Below, piece after piece: positions 48,541-60,083 of a stretch of 64,000 bases of DNA. A model generated the notes under the pieces. It worked only from the letters and a program-made list of their open reading frames with translations, made no database searches and was not told where the DNA came from. Every line of letters begins with the position of its first letter. The first letter of the stretch is position 1. The translations under genes and the position numbers were made by a program. Source of the stretch: Haematobacter genomosp. 1 (GTDB lineage: Bacteria > Pseudomonadota > Alphaproteobacteria > Rhodobacterales > Rhodobacteraceae); contig NZ_NIPW01000012.1 of NCBI RefSeq assembly GCF_002196855.1, forward strand, positions 1-64,000. The letters are read 5' to 3'.

Positions 48541-48639
48541 CATCATCAGGTGATATCTCCGGGGGGCCGGGTCCGTGTTTCGGGCCCGGCCCTTGTGCAT
48601 GAGGGGCCTTCGCATGTTCAGCAACGAACGGTTCGCGTG

Positions 48640-49038
48640 ATGGAGGCGCAGGCGCTTCGCATCGCGCGGCCGAGTGACGATCTGGAGGCCGTGGTCGCGT
48701 TTTACCGTGATGGTCTGGGATTTGAGGTCATCGCCAGTTTCGAGGCGCACGACGGGTTCGATGGCGTCATGCTGGGCAGGCCGGGACTGGCCTATCACCT
48801 TGAGTTCACGCGGAAGTCTGGTCATCCAGCGGGGCGTGCGCCGACACAGGACAATCTGCTGGTCTTCTACATCCCGGACCCCGCGGAATGGCAGGCGGCC
48901 GTCGGGCGTCTGCGGCGCGAGGGGCATGAGCCGGTGTCGTCTTTCAACCCCTATTGGGACAGAAGCGGCAGGACATTCGAGGATCCCGACGGCTATCGCG
49001 TCGTGCTTCAGAATGCAGCTTGGCCTGGACAGACCTGA
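48640..49038 (+). CDS. VOC (glyoxalase/bleomycin resistance) family protein
   Basis: This 132-residue protein has two beta-alpha-beta-beta-beta units typical of the vicinal oxygen chelate fold: FYRDGLGFEVIASFEAHDG in the first and FNPYWDRSGRTFEDPDGYRV in the second, where the C-terminal Asp/Tyr region is characteristic. The reaction is unknown. The ATG at 48640 overlaps a GTG one codon earlier. Confidence 0.85.
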   Translation: MEAQALRIARPSDDLEAVVAFYRDGLGFEVIASFEAHDGFDGVMLGRPGLAYHLEFTRKSGHPAGRAPTQDNLLVFYIPDPAEWQAAVGRLRREGHEPVSSFNPYWDRSGRTFEDPDGYRVVLQNAAWPGQT

Positions 49039-49102
49039 CGGGCTGCTGAAAAGGCTTTTGGCCTGCGCTTGAGCGGAAATTGTTCTAAATCTGACAAAAA
49101 AG

Positions 49103-49134
49103 CCGGAAATCCATATCTTTCGAAGGATTTCCGG
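49103..49134. terminator. Bidirectional terminator between two convergent genes
   Basis: A 10-bp stem (CCGGAAATCC with GGATTTCCGG) has a 12-nt loop. On the plus strand TTCAATTTT follows; on the minus strand CTTTTTTG follows. It can end both the VOC gene and the convergent monooxygenase gene. Confidence 0.85.
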
Positions 49135-49245
49135 TTCAATTTTCCGATTACCGGCACATGACACGACACTTCAGGATCTTGTCAGCAGCCCGCCACGGTC
49201 GAGTGGGTTGCACCCTGCCGGCCCCCCGTCAGGGCAGGGTCTCTG

Positions 49246-49539
49246 CTATTCCCCGCGTTCGATGCGGTAGTCGCGCTCGATATGGGCCGTCTGTCGCCCC
49301 CAGTCGGAGGCCTTCACCCGCTCCTGATGTGCAGTGAAGGCCGCGCGATCGACGAAGGCTTCCCTGACGGCGAAGCGCATGGGATCGGACATGGAACGCA
49401 CGACCTCGAAGGACAGGCAACCCGGCTCCGCGCGGCTGAGCCGGGTGTGCTCATCCAGCAGCGCCGCGGCCAGATCGGCATCCGCCATCGTGGCGCAGAG
49501 CAGCCACCCGGTCAGCACCACGGTCTCGTTGTCCTCCAT
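49246..49539 (-). CDS. Antibiotic biosynthesis monooxygenase family protein
   Basis: This 97-residue dimeric ferredoxin-like protein has the family pattern LLDEHTRLSRAEPGCLSFEV followed by FAVREAFVDRAAFTAHQ, with the conserved histidine. Such proteins (YgiN-like) are putative quinol monooxygenases. Its position shortly upstream of nothing obvious gives no further clue. Confidence 0.85.
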   Translation of the reverse strand: MEDNETVVLTGWLLCATMADADLAAALLDEHTRLSRAEPGCLSFEVVRSMSDPMRFAVREAFVDRAAFTAHQERVKASDWGRQTAHIERDYRIERGE

Positions 49540-49563
49540 CCGCTCCTCCCCAAGGCATATGAA

Positions 49564-49594
49564 AAACCCCCGGAGGACTCGCCTCCGGGGGTTT
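49564..49594 (-). terminator. Terminator of glnA
   Basis: A 13-bp stem (AAACCCCCGGAGG with CCTCCGGGGGTTT) and a 5-nt loop lie 24 bp past the glnA stop, followed by TTTTTC on the minus strand. Confidence 0.92.
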
Positions 49595-49617
49595 CGGTAT
49601 CACTGTCCCATCCTGCC

Positions 49618-51024
49618 TTAGCAGGAGTAATACATCTGGTATTCGATCGGGTGGGGGGTGTGCTCGTAGTTATACACTTCTTCCCACTTGAGGGCCATGT
49701 AGCCTTCGAGCTGGTCCTTGGTGAACACGTCGCCCGCGAGCAGGAACTCGTGATCCGCTTCCAGTTCGGTCAGCGCCTCGCGCAGCGAGCCGCAGACGGT
49801 CGGGATGGTCGCCAGTTCTTCCGGCGGCAGATCGTAAAGGTCCTTGTCGGAGGCCGGGCCCGGGTCGATCTTGTTCTTGATCCCGTCGATGCCCGCCATG
49901 AGCAGCGCGGAGAAGCACAGGTAGGGGTTCGCCGACGGATCGGGGAAGCGGGCTTCCACACGTTTGGCCTTGGGCGATTCCGACCACGGAATACGCACGC
50001 AGCCCGAGCGGTTGCGGGCGGAGTAGGCGCGCAGAACCGGGGCTTCGAAGCCGGGGATCAGGCGCTTGTAGGAGTTGGTGGACGGGTTGGTGATCGCGTT
50101 CAGCGCCTTGGCATGCTTCAGGACGCCCCCGATGAACCACAGGGCTTCCTGGCTGAGGTCCGCGTATTTGTCACCGGCGAAGAGCGGCTTGCCGTCCTTC
50201 CAGATCGACATGTTCACGTGCATCCCGGTGCCGTTGTCGCCGCGCATCGGCTTCGGCATGAAGGTCACCGACTTGCCATAGGCGGCAGCGACGTTCTGGA
50301 TGACGTATTTGTATTTGAGCAGCTCGTCTGCCTGCTTGGTCAGCGAACCGAAGATCAGGCCGAGTTCGTGCTGGTTGGACGCCACTTCGTGGTGGTGCTT
50401 GTCCACCTTCATGCCCATCCGCTTCATGGTGGAGAGCATTTCGGACCGCAGATCCTGCGCCGGGTCGATCGGGTTCACCGGGAAGTAGCCGCCCTTGATG
50501 CCGGGACGGTGACCCATGTTGCCCATCTCGTAGGCGGTGTCGGTGTTCCAGGCGCCATCGACGGCATCGACCTCGAACGCCACCTTGTTCATCGACACGG
50601 CATAGCGCACGTCGTCGAAGACGAAGAATTCGGCTTCCGGTCCCCAGTAGGACGTGTCGCCGATGCCCGTGGACTTCAGGTAGGCTTCCGCCTTCAGCGC
50701 CGTGGAGCGCGGATCGCGGGAGTAGGGCTCCATCGTGTCGGGCTCGACGACGTTGCAGTGAATGCAGAGCGTCTTTTCCGCGTAGAACGGGTCGATATAG
50801 CCCGATTCGGTGTCCGGCATCAGCTTCATGTCGGACTGGTCGATGGATTTCCAGCCGGCGATGGAGGAGCCGTCGAACATGAAGCCTTCCGTCAGGAAGT
50901 CCTCATCGACCTGGTCCGCCATGACCGTCACGTGCTGGAGCTTGCCCCGCGGGTCCGTGAAGCGGATATCGACATATTCGACATCCTCGTCCTTCAGGAT
51001 CTGGAGAACCTTCTCGTTGCTCAT
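49618..51024 (-). CDS. glnA: Glutamine synthetase type I
   Basis: This 468-residue enzyme joins ammonia to glutamate. Family marks are the N-terminal [11 protein letters not shown], the metal-site segment [10 protein letters not shown], the ATP/glutamate region [14 protein letters not shown] and NRSGCVRIP. The adenylylation loop Tyr is expected near residue 398, in the [11 protein letters not shown] segment. It follows glnB by 78 bp, giving the glnBA operon typical of alphaproteobacteria. Confidence 0.97.
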   Translation of the reverse strand: MSNEKVLQILKDEDVEYVDIRFTDPRGKLQHVTVMADQVDEDFLTEGFMFDGSSIAGWKSIDQSDMKLMPDTESGYIDPFYAEKTLCIHCNVVEPDTMEPYSRDPRSTALKAEAYLKSTGIGDTSYWGPEAEFFVFDDVRYAVSMNKVAFEVDAVDGAWNTDTAYEMGNMGHRPGIKGGYFPVNPIDPAQDLRSEMLSTMKRMGMKVDKHHHEVASNQHELGLIFGSLTKQADELLKYKYVIQNVAAAYGKSVTFMPKPMRGDNGTGMHVNMSIWKDGKPLFAGDKYADLSQEALWFIGGVLKHAKALNAITNPSTNSYKRLIPGFEAPVLRAYSARNRSGCVRIPWSESPKAKRVEARFPDPSANPYLCFSALLMAGIDGIKNKIDPGPASDKDLYDLPPEELATIPTVCGSLREALTELEADHEFLLAGDVFTKDQLEGYMALKWEEVYNYEHTPHPIEYQMYYSC

Positions 51025-51102
51025 CTGGCGTCGTTTCCTTCTGTTGAGCAGTCCTTGGCCGGAGAGGCGCCACGCGCGCTCCCGGCGTATTCTTCTGGCG
51101 GA

Positions 51103-53147
<2,045 letters not shown>

Positions 53148-53279
53148 AACCGCTTTTCCTCTCGCCGTCCTGCCGAAGCCTGACAGGAAATCACGGGCTG
53201 GAAGGGCCCGGTGGGAGCTGTGTGCCGGACCTCCGGGAAGGGCGGGAAGAGCACGACCGGACGCGACTGGAGGGTTGGC

Positions 53280-53363
53280 TGGTGCGGGCGAAGGGACTCG
53301 AACCCCCACACCTTGCGGTGGCAGGACCTAAACCTGCTGCGTCTACCATTCCGCCACGCCCGC
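53280..53363 (-). tRNA. tRNA-Leu (anticodon TAG)
   Basis: A complete class II tRNA: acceptor GCGGGCG pairs with CGCCCGC, the anticodon arm GCAGG-TTTAGGT-CCTGC gives TAG, the long variable arm is CACC-GCAA-GGTG, the T loop is TTCGAGT, and CCA is encoded. Confidence 0.96.
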
Positions 53364-53501
53364 ACTCGTGTCTGTATCTAGTGCTCGGTGTGCCTCGTCA
53401 ACTGGCACAAAACCTGTGACCAAAGTTGTGGCCACCCTGATCGCGTAACGCTGCTTTCTTCTTCCCATCCGCCCAAAACCTCAATAAAAGGCCACCCAAT
53501 C

Positions 53502-53568
53502 GCGAGGTGAACAGATTTGGATTCTGGCGCCGCAAGGCGTGGGGGTTCGAGTCCCTTCACCCGCACCA
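53502..53568 (+). pseudogene. D-armless tRNA-Leu-like remnant
   Basis: The 3' half is a fully tRNA-Leu-like sequence: variable arm GCGCC-GCAA-GGCGT, T arm, acceptor strand CACCCGC and CCA. The 5' acceptor strand is present as GCG(A)GGTG with one bulged A and pairs 7 for 7, but the whole D arm is missing, and the anticodon loop TTTGGAT would read TGG with a Leu body. It lies 20 bp upstream of the tig start. Its sequence shares a 20-base block with the tRNA-Leu on the other strand. A functional tRNA is unlikely. Confidence 0.75.
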
Positions 53569-53588
53569 GAGAGGAAAAGGACGGATAT

Positions 53589-54917
53589 ATGCAGGTCACC
53601 GAGACCCTGAACGAAGGCCTTAAGCGCGGTTACCAGATCACGGTGACGGCAGCCGAGCTGGAAGCCAAGGTGCAGGAAAAGCTCATCGAAGCGCAGCCCG
53701 AGGTTGAGCTGAAAGGCTTCCGCAAGGGCAAGGTGCCGATGGCGATGCTGAAGAAGCAATTCGGCCCGCGTTTGCTGGGCGATGCCATGCAGGACACCAT
53801 CGACGGCGCGATGAAGGAGCATTTCGAGCAGTCCGGCGACCGCCCGGCCCTCCAGCCCGACGTGAAGATGCAGGACGGCGAGACCTGGAAGGAAGGCGAC
53901 GACGTGGTCGTCAACTTCACCTATGAGGCGCTGCCCGAGATCCCGGGCTTCGACCGGGGGGAAATCGCGCTGGAGCGTCTGGTCGTGAAGGCCGATGACG
54001 CTTCCGTCGATGAGGCTCTGCAGAATCTCGCCGAAACCGCCAAATCCTACGAGGACAAGGACGGCGCGGCCGAGGATGGCGATCAGGTCGTGATCGACTT
54101 CGTCGGCAAGGTGGATGGCGAAGCTTTCGAGGGCGGCTCCGCGGAGGATTATCCGCTGGTTCTGGGCTCCGGCTCCTTCATCCCGGGGTTCGAGGAGCAG
54201 CTCGTCGGCGTGAAGACCGGTGACGAGAAGGACGTGGACGTCAGCTTCCCCGAGCAATACGGCGCCCCGCATCTGGCCGGCAAGGCCGCTGTCTTCACCG
54301 TCACCGTGAAGGGCGTGAAGGCACCGAAAACCGCCGAGATCGACGACGAGCTGGCGAAGAAATTCGGCGCCGAGGATCTCGCGCAGCTCAAGTCGCAGAT
54401 CAAGGAGCGTCTGGAAGCCGAATACACCGGCGCAGCGCGTCAGGTGCTGAAGCGCGCGCTGCTCGACCAGCTTGACGGCAAGGTCGCCTTCGACCTTCCG
54501 CCGACGCTGGTGGAAGCCGAGGCGAACCAGATCGCCCACCAGCTCTGGCATGAGGAGCACCCGGAGGTGCACACCCATGACCACGGCAACATCGAAGTGA
54601 GTGATGAACACCGCAAGCTCGCCGAGCGCCGGGTGCGTCTGGGCCTGCTGCTCGCCGAACTGGGCCGCAAGGAGAACATCGACGTCACCGACGCGGAGAT
54701 GACGCAGGCCGTGCTCGCGCAGGCCCGTCAGTATCCCGGGCAGGAGCGCGCGTTCTTCGAATTCGTGCAGAAGAACCCGCAGATGCAGCAGCAGCTCCGC
54801 GCGCCGATTTTCGAGGACAAGGTCGTTGACTACATCGTCGAAGGCGCGAAGGTGACGGACAAGGAGATCACGAAGGACGATCTCCAGAAGGCCATCGAGG
54901 CGCTGGACGAAGTCTGA
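53589..54917 (+). CDS. tig: Trigger factor
   Basis: This 442-residue ribosome-bound chaperone and peptidyl-prolyl isomerase has the ribosome-binding signature GFRKGKVPM near residue 45, an FKBP domain from about 155 to 245 ([31 protein letters not shown]) and a helical C-terminal chaperone domain. The ATG at 53589 gives [13 protein letters not shown], the normal N-terminus. A strong terminator follows. Confidence 0.96.
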   Translation: MQVTETLNEGLKRGYQITVTAAELEAKVQEKLIEAQPEVELKGFRKGKVPMAMLKKQFGPRLLGDAMQDTIDGAMKEHFEQSGDRPALQPDVKMQDGETWKEGDDVVVNFTYEALPEIPGFDRGEIALERLVVKADDASVDEALQNLAETAKSYEDKDGAAEDGDQVVIDFVGKVDGEAFEGGSAEDYPLVLGSGSFIPGFEEQLVGVKTGDEKDVDVSFPEQYGAPHLAGKAAVFTVTVKGVKAPKTAEIDDELAKKFGAEDLAQLKSQIKERLEAEYTGAARQVLKRALLDQLDGKVAFDLPPTLVEAEANQIAHQLWHEEHPEVHTHDHGNIEVSDEHRKLAERRVRLGLLLAELGRKENIDVTDAEMTQAVLAQARQYPGQERAFFEFVQKNPQMQQQLRAPIFEDKVVDYIVEGAKVTDKEITKDDLQKAIEALDEV

Positions 54918-54941
54918 TCCCCGCCGTCGTCGCATGATCCG

Positions 54942-54967
54942 AAGGCCGCGCCGAAAGGCGCGGCCTT
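54942..54967 (+). terminator. Terminator of tig
   Basis: An 11-bp stem (AAGGCCGCGCC with GGCGCGGCCTT) with a GAAA loop is followed by TCTCGTT, 25 bp past the stop. Confidence 0.9.
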
Positions 54968-54969
54968 TC

Positions 54970-55757
54970 TCGTTGATGCCGCGTCTGCCAGTCGGGGGGG
55001 GAGCGTTCGGGAATGTGGAAGGCGACCGCATCCGCAAGATGCGGTCCGTGACGACGACTCGGCGACTTAAGTCCGCAGCTCGCGTTGCGGCACAGCGCAG
55101 CTTGCACGAGGGATGTTGTTATGGCTGGCAGCCCGACAATCCTGCCAAAGAGGGAAAGGAGGGGTGCTCACGTCCTTTGAGTGCCTTGCGCGGTCCCGTG
55201 AAGGGCGGGATAGCCCATGGTATCCGGCCCGATTGGGCTTCCGGGTGCATCGCGAGGGGGAACACGCCCCTCCGCTGACCTCCCCGATCAATACCGCAGA
55301 GCGCCTACGCGATTCCCTCTCCATGAGGGGATGGTATCATGGCGCCGGGTTCGGAGGAGATGACCGCTCTCGCAAGGCTGCCCAAGATCGCGGATGAACA
55401 GCGCGCGGCGACGAGAGGATGGAGCCCGTCGCGGCGCCGCCGGGCAGCACGGTGTCAGAGGTTACGGGCGCAATCGGAACGGCAAAGACCACGGCGCCAC
55501 GCCTACGGCCCCCAAACAAGACGGGCGGCAAGGCGCTGGATCATGTGAGGGTGCATCGACACAAAGCCGGAGGGCAACGAGAGGCCCCCTGAGATGACTA
55601 TTCGTGGGCGAGAACTCCTCACCGCAATTGGAGAAGCATTATCCGTTGTATCGCACGTGAAAGCTGATGTGCGCTACACCCTGCCGATGGACGGAGGCTG
55701 AATTGTCCGCGGCAATGTGACGGGACTTGGCAAGGGCGGATACCCGGCAGCAAAGCA
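54970..55757. other. Long non-coding or decayed interval between tig and rplI
   Basis: Nearly 790 bp separate two terminators and no recognisable gene lies between them. A 35-codon frame at 55594-55701 (starting MTIRGRELLTAIG, ending RYTLPMDGG) has moderate composition but no family. A frame at about 55339-55548 gives only a basic, low-complexity peptide. I checked for RNase P, tmRNA, 6S and SRP RNA motifs and saw none. Confidence 0.5.
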
Positions 55758-55786
55758 AAAGGCCGCGTCCGTGGGACGCGGCCTTT
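55758..55786 (-). terminator. Terminator of the rpsF-rpsR-rplI cluster
   Basis: A 13-bp stem (AAAGGCCGCGTCC with GGACGCGGCCTTT) with a 3-nt loop, followed on the minus strand by TGCTTTGC, lies 22 bp past the rplI stop. Confidence 0.92.
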
Positions 55787-55807
55787 CCACAGGTCGGCTC
55801 CAGAGGA

Positions 55808-56380
55808 TCACTCCTCGTCGGAGGCCGCCCCGCCGAGGTCGTCGAACAGTTCCGCGATCTCGAAATCGGCCGCCGCTTCGGCTTCGGCAGCGAGTTCCTG
55901 GATCGACTTGCCGGACGCCTGAAGTTCCGCTTCTTCGGCGGAACGCGCAACGTTCACGGCGATGGAGACGGAAACTTCCGGGTGCAGAACGACGGTGACC
56001 GGATGGACGCCGAGATCCTTGATCGGGCGATCCAGCGACACCTGCGCGCGGTTCAGCGTGAAACCGTCAGCGGTCGCAGCATCCGCCACGTCGCGGGTGG
56101 TGACGGAGCCGTAGAGCGCCCCAGCATCGGAAGCCGAGCGGATCAGCACGAAGGTCTGACCGTCGAGCTTCTCGCCCATCGCTTCGGCGTCTTTCTTCGT
56201 CTCGAGGTTGTTGGCCTCGAGCTGCGCCTTCTGGCTTTCGAACTTCGCGATGTTGCCTTCGGTGGCGCGGAGCGCCTTGCCCTGCGGCAGCAGGAAGTTG
56301 CGGGCGTACCCGTCCTTGACGTTCACAACTTCGCCCATCTGGCCGAGTTTCTGAACGCGTTGCAGGAGAATGACTTGCAT
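55808..56380 (-). CDS. rplI: 50S ribosomal protein L9
   Basis: This 190-residue protein starts [20 protein letters not shown] and has the Gly/Lys-rich [15 protein letters not shown] segment that binds 23S rRNA. The C-terminal acidic extension after residue 150 ([19 protein letters not shown]) is longer than in E. coli and common in Rhodobacterales. It is the last gene of rpsF-rpsR-rplI. Confidence 0.96.
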   Translation of the reverse strand: MQVILLQRVQKLGQMGEVVNVKDGYARNFLLPQGKALRATEGNIAKFESQKAQLEANNLETKKDAEAMGEKLDGQTFVLIRSASDAGALYGSVTTRDVADAATADGFTLNRAQVSLDRPIKDLGVHPVTVVLHPEVSVSIAVNVARSAEEAELQASGKSIQELAAEAEAAADFEIAELFDDLGGAASDEE

Positions 56381-56390
56381 CTTTCTCTCC

Positions 56391-56618
56391 TTACTTCACA
56401 GCGTAGGGGAGGAGCGCAAGGAAACGCGCCCGCTTGATCGCCTGGGCGAGCTTGCGCTGGTTCTTCGCGGAGACGGCGGTGATGCGCGAGGGCACGATCT
56501 TGCCGCGTTCGGAGATGTAGCGCTGCAGCAGACGGGTGTCCTTGTAGTCGATCTTGGGCGCGTTATCGCCCCCGAACGGATCGACCTTGCGGCGGCGGAA
56601 GAAGGGTTTGTTGGCCAT
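56391..56618 (-). CDS. rpsR: 30S ribosomal protein S18
   Basis: This 75-residue protein has the family core [19 protein letters not shown] and the basic tail [10 protein letters not shown]. It lies between rpsF (20 bp upstream) and rplI (10 bp downstream). Confidence 0.97.
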   Translation of the reverse strand: MANKPFFRRRKVDPFGGDNAPKIDYKDTRLLQRYISERGKIVPSRITAVSAKNQRKLAQAIKRARFLALLPYAVK

Positions 56619-56638
56619 GGATCAATATCCTTTCGAGA

Positions 56639-57016
56639 TCAGAAACGACGCGGACGGTCGCCGCGATCACCGCGGTCGCCACGCTCACGGTCGTCGCGCT
56701 TCTGCATCTGCACCGACGGGCCATCCTCGTGCTTTTCGACCTTCACGGTCAGCACGCGCATCACGTCGTCATGCAGACGGGCGAGACGCTCCATCTCCTG
56801 CACCGCCGCGGCGGGCGCGTCGGACTTCAGGAAGGCGTAATGCCCCTTGCGGTTCTTGTTGATCTTGTAGGCCATCGTCTTGACGCCCCAGTACTCGTTT
56901 TCAACGACCTTGCCGCCGTTATCCGCGAGAACCGTGGAGAAATGTTCGATGAGGCCTTCGGCCTGCGCGTTGGACAGATCCTGACGCGCGATGAGGACAT
57001 GCTCGTAAAGCGGCAT
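56639..57016 (-). CDS. rpsF: 30S ribosomal protein S6
   Basis: This 125-residue protein has the S6 fold marks [14 protein letters not shown] at the start and GHYAFLKSD before the C-terminus. The tail is a charged repeat [17 protein letters not shown]. In other bacteria the C-terminus of S6 can be glutamylated by RimK; that is not shown here. It is the first gene of the cluster. Confidence 0.96.
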   Translation of the reverse strand: MPLYEHVLIARQDLSNAQAEGLIEHFSTVLADNGGKVVENEYWGVKTMAYKINKNRKGHYAFLKSDAPAAAVQEMERLARLHDDVMRVLTVKVEKHEDGPSVQMQKRDDRERGDRGDRGDRPRRF

Positions 57017-57220
57017 GTAGGCTCCATTGTCAGGCGCATTTCATAGGGCGGGACTTAACCTTCCGCATCCGCCCACGAGAGTCTGCGCCGGTTTCGTGAC
57101 CAGCGGAAGGAAGGTCGCCTTATACACGGCAGGCGTCGCAGAACAAGGGCAAAGCGCGGTGCCAGGCGTTGCAGGACGGGTCGGGAGCGGGTATCCGCGA
57201 GACGCAAAAGGGAGATAGAC

Positions 57221-58159
57221 ATGCGCGCATTCGTGTTTCCGGGGCAAGGGGCCCAGACCATCGGCATGGGGCGGGCGCTGGCGGAGAGCTATCCCGCCGC
57301 GCGCGCGGTGTTCGCGGAGGTGGATGAGGCGCTCGGCCAGTCCCTGTCCCGCCTCGTCTGGGAAGGGAACCAGGATGAGCTGACGCTGACCGAGAATGCC
57401 CAGCCCGCGCTGATGGCGACCTCGATCGCCGCGATGCGGGCGCTGGAGTCGGAGGGCGTGGCGATCGGCGCTGCGGCCTATGTCGCGGGGCATTCGCTTG
57501 GTGAGTACTCGGCGCTTTGCGCGGCGGAGGCCATCGGCCTTGCGGATACGGCGCGGCTCCTGAAGCTGCGGGGCCGCGCGATGCAGGCGGCTGTTCCGGT
57601 AGGAGAGGGTGCGATGGCGGCCCTTCTGGGCCTGGATTTTGCGGCCGCGACCGAGGTTGCCGCGGAAGCTGCGGCGGAAGGCGGGGTCGTGCAGGCGGCC
57701 AACGACAATGATCCGGCGCAGGTCGTCATCTCCGGCACACGGGCGGCGGTCGAGCGGGCTGTCGAGATTGCCAAGGGGCGGGGAGCCAAGCGGGCGATCC
57801 TTCTGCCGGTCAGCGCGCCGTTCCATTCCTCCCTGATGCAGCCCGCCGCCGATGCAATGGCGGAAGCGCTGTCCGGGGTGGCGGTCGCAGCCCCGGCGGT
57901 GCCCGTCGTCTCCAACGTGCGGGCAGAGGCGGTAACCGACCCCGAAGCGATTCGGCAGCTGCTGGTGGAGCAGGTCACCGGATCGGTCCGCTGGCGCGAA
58001 TCGATGCAGTGGATGGCGGGTCAGGGCGTGACCGAGTTCTGGGAAATCGGCGCGGGCAAAGCCCTTTCGGGGATGATTCGCCGCATTGCCAAGGAAAGCG
58101 TCACGCGAACCGTAGGCACGCCAGAGGAAGTCGCCGCGGCTGCGGCCTCCCTCAAGTAA
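57221..58159 (+). CDS. fabD: Malonyl-CoA-acyl carrier protein transacylase
   Basis: This 312-residue enzyme loads malonate onto ACP. The N-terminal FPGQGAQTIGMG, the nucleophile serine in GHSLGEYSAL near residue 91, and the catalytic His in VSAPFHSSLM are present. GGGAG precedes the start. It is upstream of fabG and acpP, with one gene on the other strand in between. Confidence 0.96.
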   Translation: MRAFVFPGQGAQTIGMGRALAESYPAARAVFAEVDEALGQSLSRLVWEGNQDELTLTENAQPALMATSIAAMRALESEGVAIGAAAYVAGHSLGEYSALCAAEAIGLADTARLLKLRGRAMQAAVPVGEGAMAALLGLDFAAATEVAAEAAAEGGVVQAANDNDPAQVVISGTRAAVERAVEIAKGRGAKRAILLPVSAPFHSSLMQPAADAMAEALSGVAVAAPAVPVVSNVRAEAVTDPEAIRQLLVEQVTGSVRWRESMQWMAGQGVTEFWEIGAGKALSGMIRRIAKESVTRTVGTPEEVAAAAASLK

Positions 58160-58163
58160 AGGG

Positions 58164-58784
58164 TCAGGCGGCGGAGCTGAGCGCCCTCGGCGCCGTCGCG
58201 CCTGCCACTTTCTGGGCGATGAAACTGCAGATCGCGAGCTCGTCCTGCACCTCGTTCAGGTCGAGATAGGGTATTCCGGCATTCTGGAGGGCCTCCCGCC
58301 GGATCGAATCGCGCATCGGGCTGCAATGCGACCCCGCGCAGCCCAGAGCTGCGACAAGCTGTCCCATGTCGTCGATCACGGCGATGTCGAGCCGCTTGGA
58401 CTTGATGGACAGGTCGGCACGAAGCAGGGCGCTGGTTGAGGTCGTGGTGACCGGCTGAATCGCCTCCTGCAGAGCGACCTGGGCCATGACGCGGTGTTCG
58501 GGAGCATATTCTGCCAACGCCGCTTCGACGAGCGGCAGCACATGCGCGGTGCTCCGCGGAAGGAGGGGCTTTACGGTGAATTCGACATTCCGCACCGCCT
58601 CAAGCTGCTTCAGCGGGTCGGCCATGGGGGATGGCGTCTTGCGGCGCGATCGTCCAAGAAAGTAGGCGGCGGCTGCGCAGGAGAGAACCAAAAGCAACGT
58701 GAGACCGATTCCCGCCGCGATGGCGGTGCCCGACAGGGCCGGGGTCAGCCTTGCGCCATCTAGCGAGATGCTGATTTCCTCCAT
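58164..58784 (-). CDS. Membrane-anchored DUF2726-like protein
   Basis: This 206-residue protein has one membrane helix (IGLTLLLVLSCAAAAYFLG) after a short N-terminus, then a cytoplasmic domain with LDIAVIDDMGQLVAALGCAGSHCSP and EALQNAGIPYLDLN. This order resembles the DUF2726 restriction-endonuclease-like fold, but the metal-binding acidic pair looks replaced by other residues. It lies inside the fab cluster on the opposite strand. Function is unknown. Confidence 0.65.
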   Translation of the reverse strand: MEEISISLDGARLTPALSGTAIAAGIGLTLLLVLSCAAAAYFLGRSRRKTPSPMADPLKQLEAVRNVEFTVKPLLPRSTAHVLPLVEAALAEYAPEHRVMAQVALQEAIQPVTTTSTSALLRADLSIKSKRLDIAVIDDMGQLVAALGCAGSHCSPMRDSIRREALQNAGIPYLDLNEVQDELAICSFIAQKVAGATAPRALSSAA

Positions 58785-58880
58785 CGCGATTCTCTCCCTC
58801 GCAGGATAGGAGTTGCCGTAAGGGCAACTCGCTGATGCGTCTGCCTATCGTATGCACGTAAAGATAAACAAGAGGCTAAG

Positions 58881-59615
58881 ATGTTCAACCTTGAAGGGAA
58901 AAATGCGCTCATAACAGGCGCCTCGGGTGGCATTGGTGCCGAGATCGCCCAGATTTTGTACAATGCGGGTGCGAAGGTCGCGCTCTCCGGTACGCGGGTC
59001 GAGCCGCTGGAGGCGCTTTCGGCGAAGCTCGGAAATGCTCCGGTGCTGCCCTGCAACCTCTCTGATCGGGCGCAGGTGGAGGAACTCCCCAAGCGCGCGG
59101 TGGAAGCGCTCGGCAGTGTCGACATCCTCGTCAACAACGCGGGCATCACGCGCGACAACCTGTTCATGCGCATGTCGGATGAGGAGTGGCAGTCGGTGAT
59201 CGACGTCAACCTGACCTCCACCTTCCTGCTCTGCCGTGGCGTGCTGCGCGGCATGATGAAGGCGCGCTGGGGCCGGATCGTGAACATCTCCTCCGTCGTA
59301 GGGACGACAGGCAACGCGGGGCAGGGCAACTACGCCGCTTCCAAGGCGGGCATGGTGGGCATGTCGAAGGCGCTGGCCGCCGAGGTGGCGTCCCGCGGGA
59401 TCACGGTGAACGCGGTGGCGCCGGGCTTCATCGAAACGGCGATGACAGACAAGCTGAACGAGGCGCAGAAATCCGCACTGCTCGCCCAGATCCCCGCTGG
59501 CCGGATGGGACGTCCGGCGGAAATCGCCGCCGCCGTCCTCTATCTCTCCAGCCCGGAGGCCGCTTACGTCACTGGAACCACATTGCATGTGAACGGCGGA
59601 ATGGCGATGATCTGA
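58881..59615 (+). CDS. fabG: 3-oxoacyl-ACP reductase
   Basis: This 244-residue short-chain dehydrogenase reduces 3-ketoacyl-ACP with NADPH. Visible are TGASGGIGAEIA, NNAGITRDN, the catalytic SSVVGTTGNAGQGNYAASK, and GTTLHVNGGMAMI at the end. It differs from phbB at 34.9 kb, which shares the fold. Confidence 0.96.
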   Translation: MFNLEGKNALITGASGGIGAEIAQILYNAGAKVALSGTRVEPLEALSAKLGNAPVLPCNLSDRAQVEELPKRAVEALGSVDILVNNAGITRDNLFMRMSDEEWQSVIDVNLTSTFLLCRGVLRGMMKARWGRIVNISSVVGTTGNAGQGNYAASKAGMVGMSKALAAEVASRGITVNAVAPGFIETAMTDKLNEAQKSALLAQIPAGRMGRPAEIAAAVLYLSSPEAAYVTGTTLHVNGGMAMI

Positions 59616-59768
59616 GCAGCAGGCCGTGGACCGGAAAGCAGTTGCCTCCGTCCGCTCCTGTGATATTAGGCCGCTGACCTGACCGGGAACTCCCGTACGT
59701 GCAGGGGTCCGGCATGCCCGGAACGTGACAAAGACGGGAACCTTCCCGACACCATATGAGGACTTGAA

Positions 59769-60002
59769 ATGAGCGACATCGCAGATCGCGTTCGTAAGAT
59801 CGTCGTCGAGCATCTCGGCGTCGAAGAAGACAAGGTCACCGAGAACGCTTCCTTCATCGACGACCTCGGGGCGGACAGCCTCGACACCGTCGAGCTCGTC
59901 ATGGCTTTCGAAGAAGAGTTCGGGATCGAGATCCCGGACGACGCGGCCGAGACGATCCAGACCTTCGGCGACGCGGTGAAGTTCATCACCGAAGCCTCCT
60001 GA
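59769..60002 (+). CDS. acpP: Acyl carrier protein
   Basis: This 77-residue acidic protein carries growing fatty-acyl chains on phosphopantetheine at the serine of [10 protein letters not shown]. The start [12 protein letters not shown] is standard. It is 150 bp after fabG, so it may have its own promoter, and is followed by a strong terminator. Confidence 0.97.
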   Translation: MSDIADRVRKIVVEHLGVEEDKVTENASFIDDLGADSLDTVELVMAFEEEFGIEIPDDAAETIQTFGDAVKFITEAS

Positions 60003-60027
60003 CCCCAGGGGTTCGGACGAGACAGGA

Positions 60028-60053
60028 AAGGGCGCCCCGATGGGCGCCCTTTT
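60028..60053 (+). terminator. Terminator of acpP
   Basis: An 11-bp stem (AAAGGGCGCCC with GGGCGCCCTTT) with a 4-nt loop lies 25 bp after the stop; the T tract is TTTTCC. Confidence 0.92.
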
Positions 60054-60083
60054 CCGTTCGGCGGATGCGTTCGGCAGGAGCGG

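Noticed and set aside
54970-55757. Known structural RNA such as RNase P RNA, tmRNA or 6S RNA
   Set aside because: I could not find the conserved core motifs of any of these.
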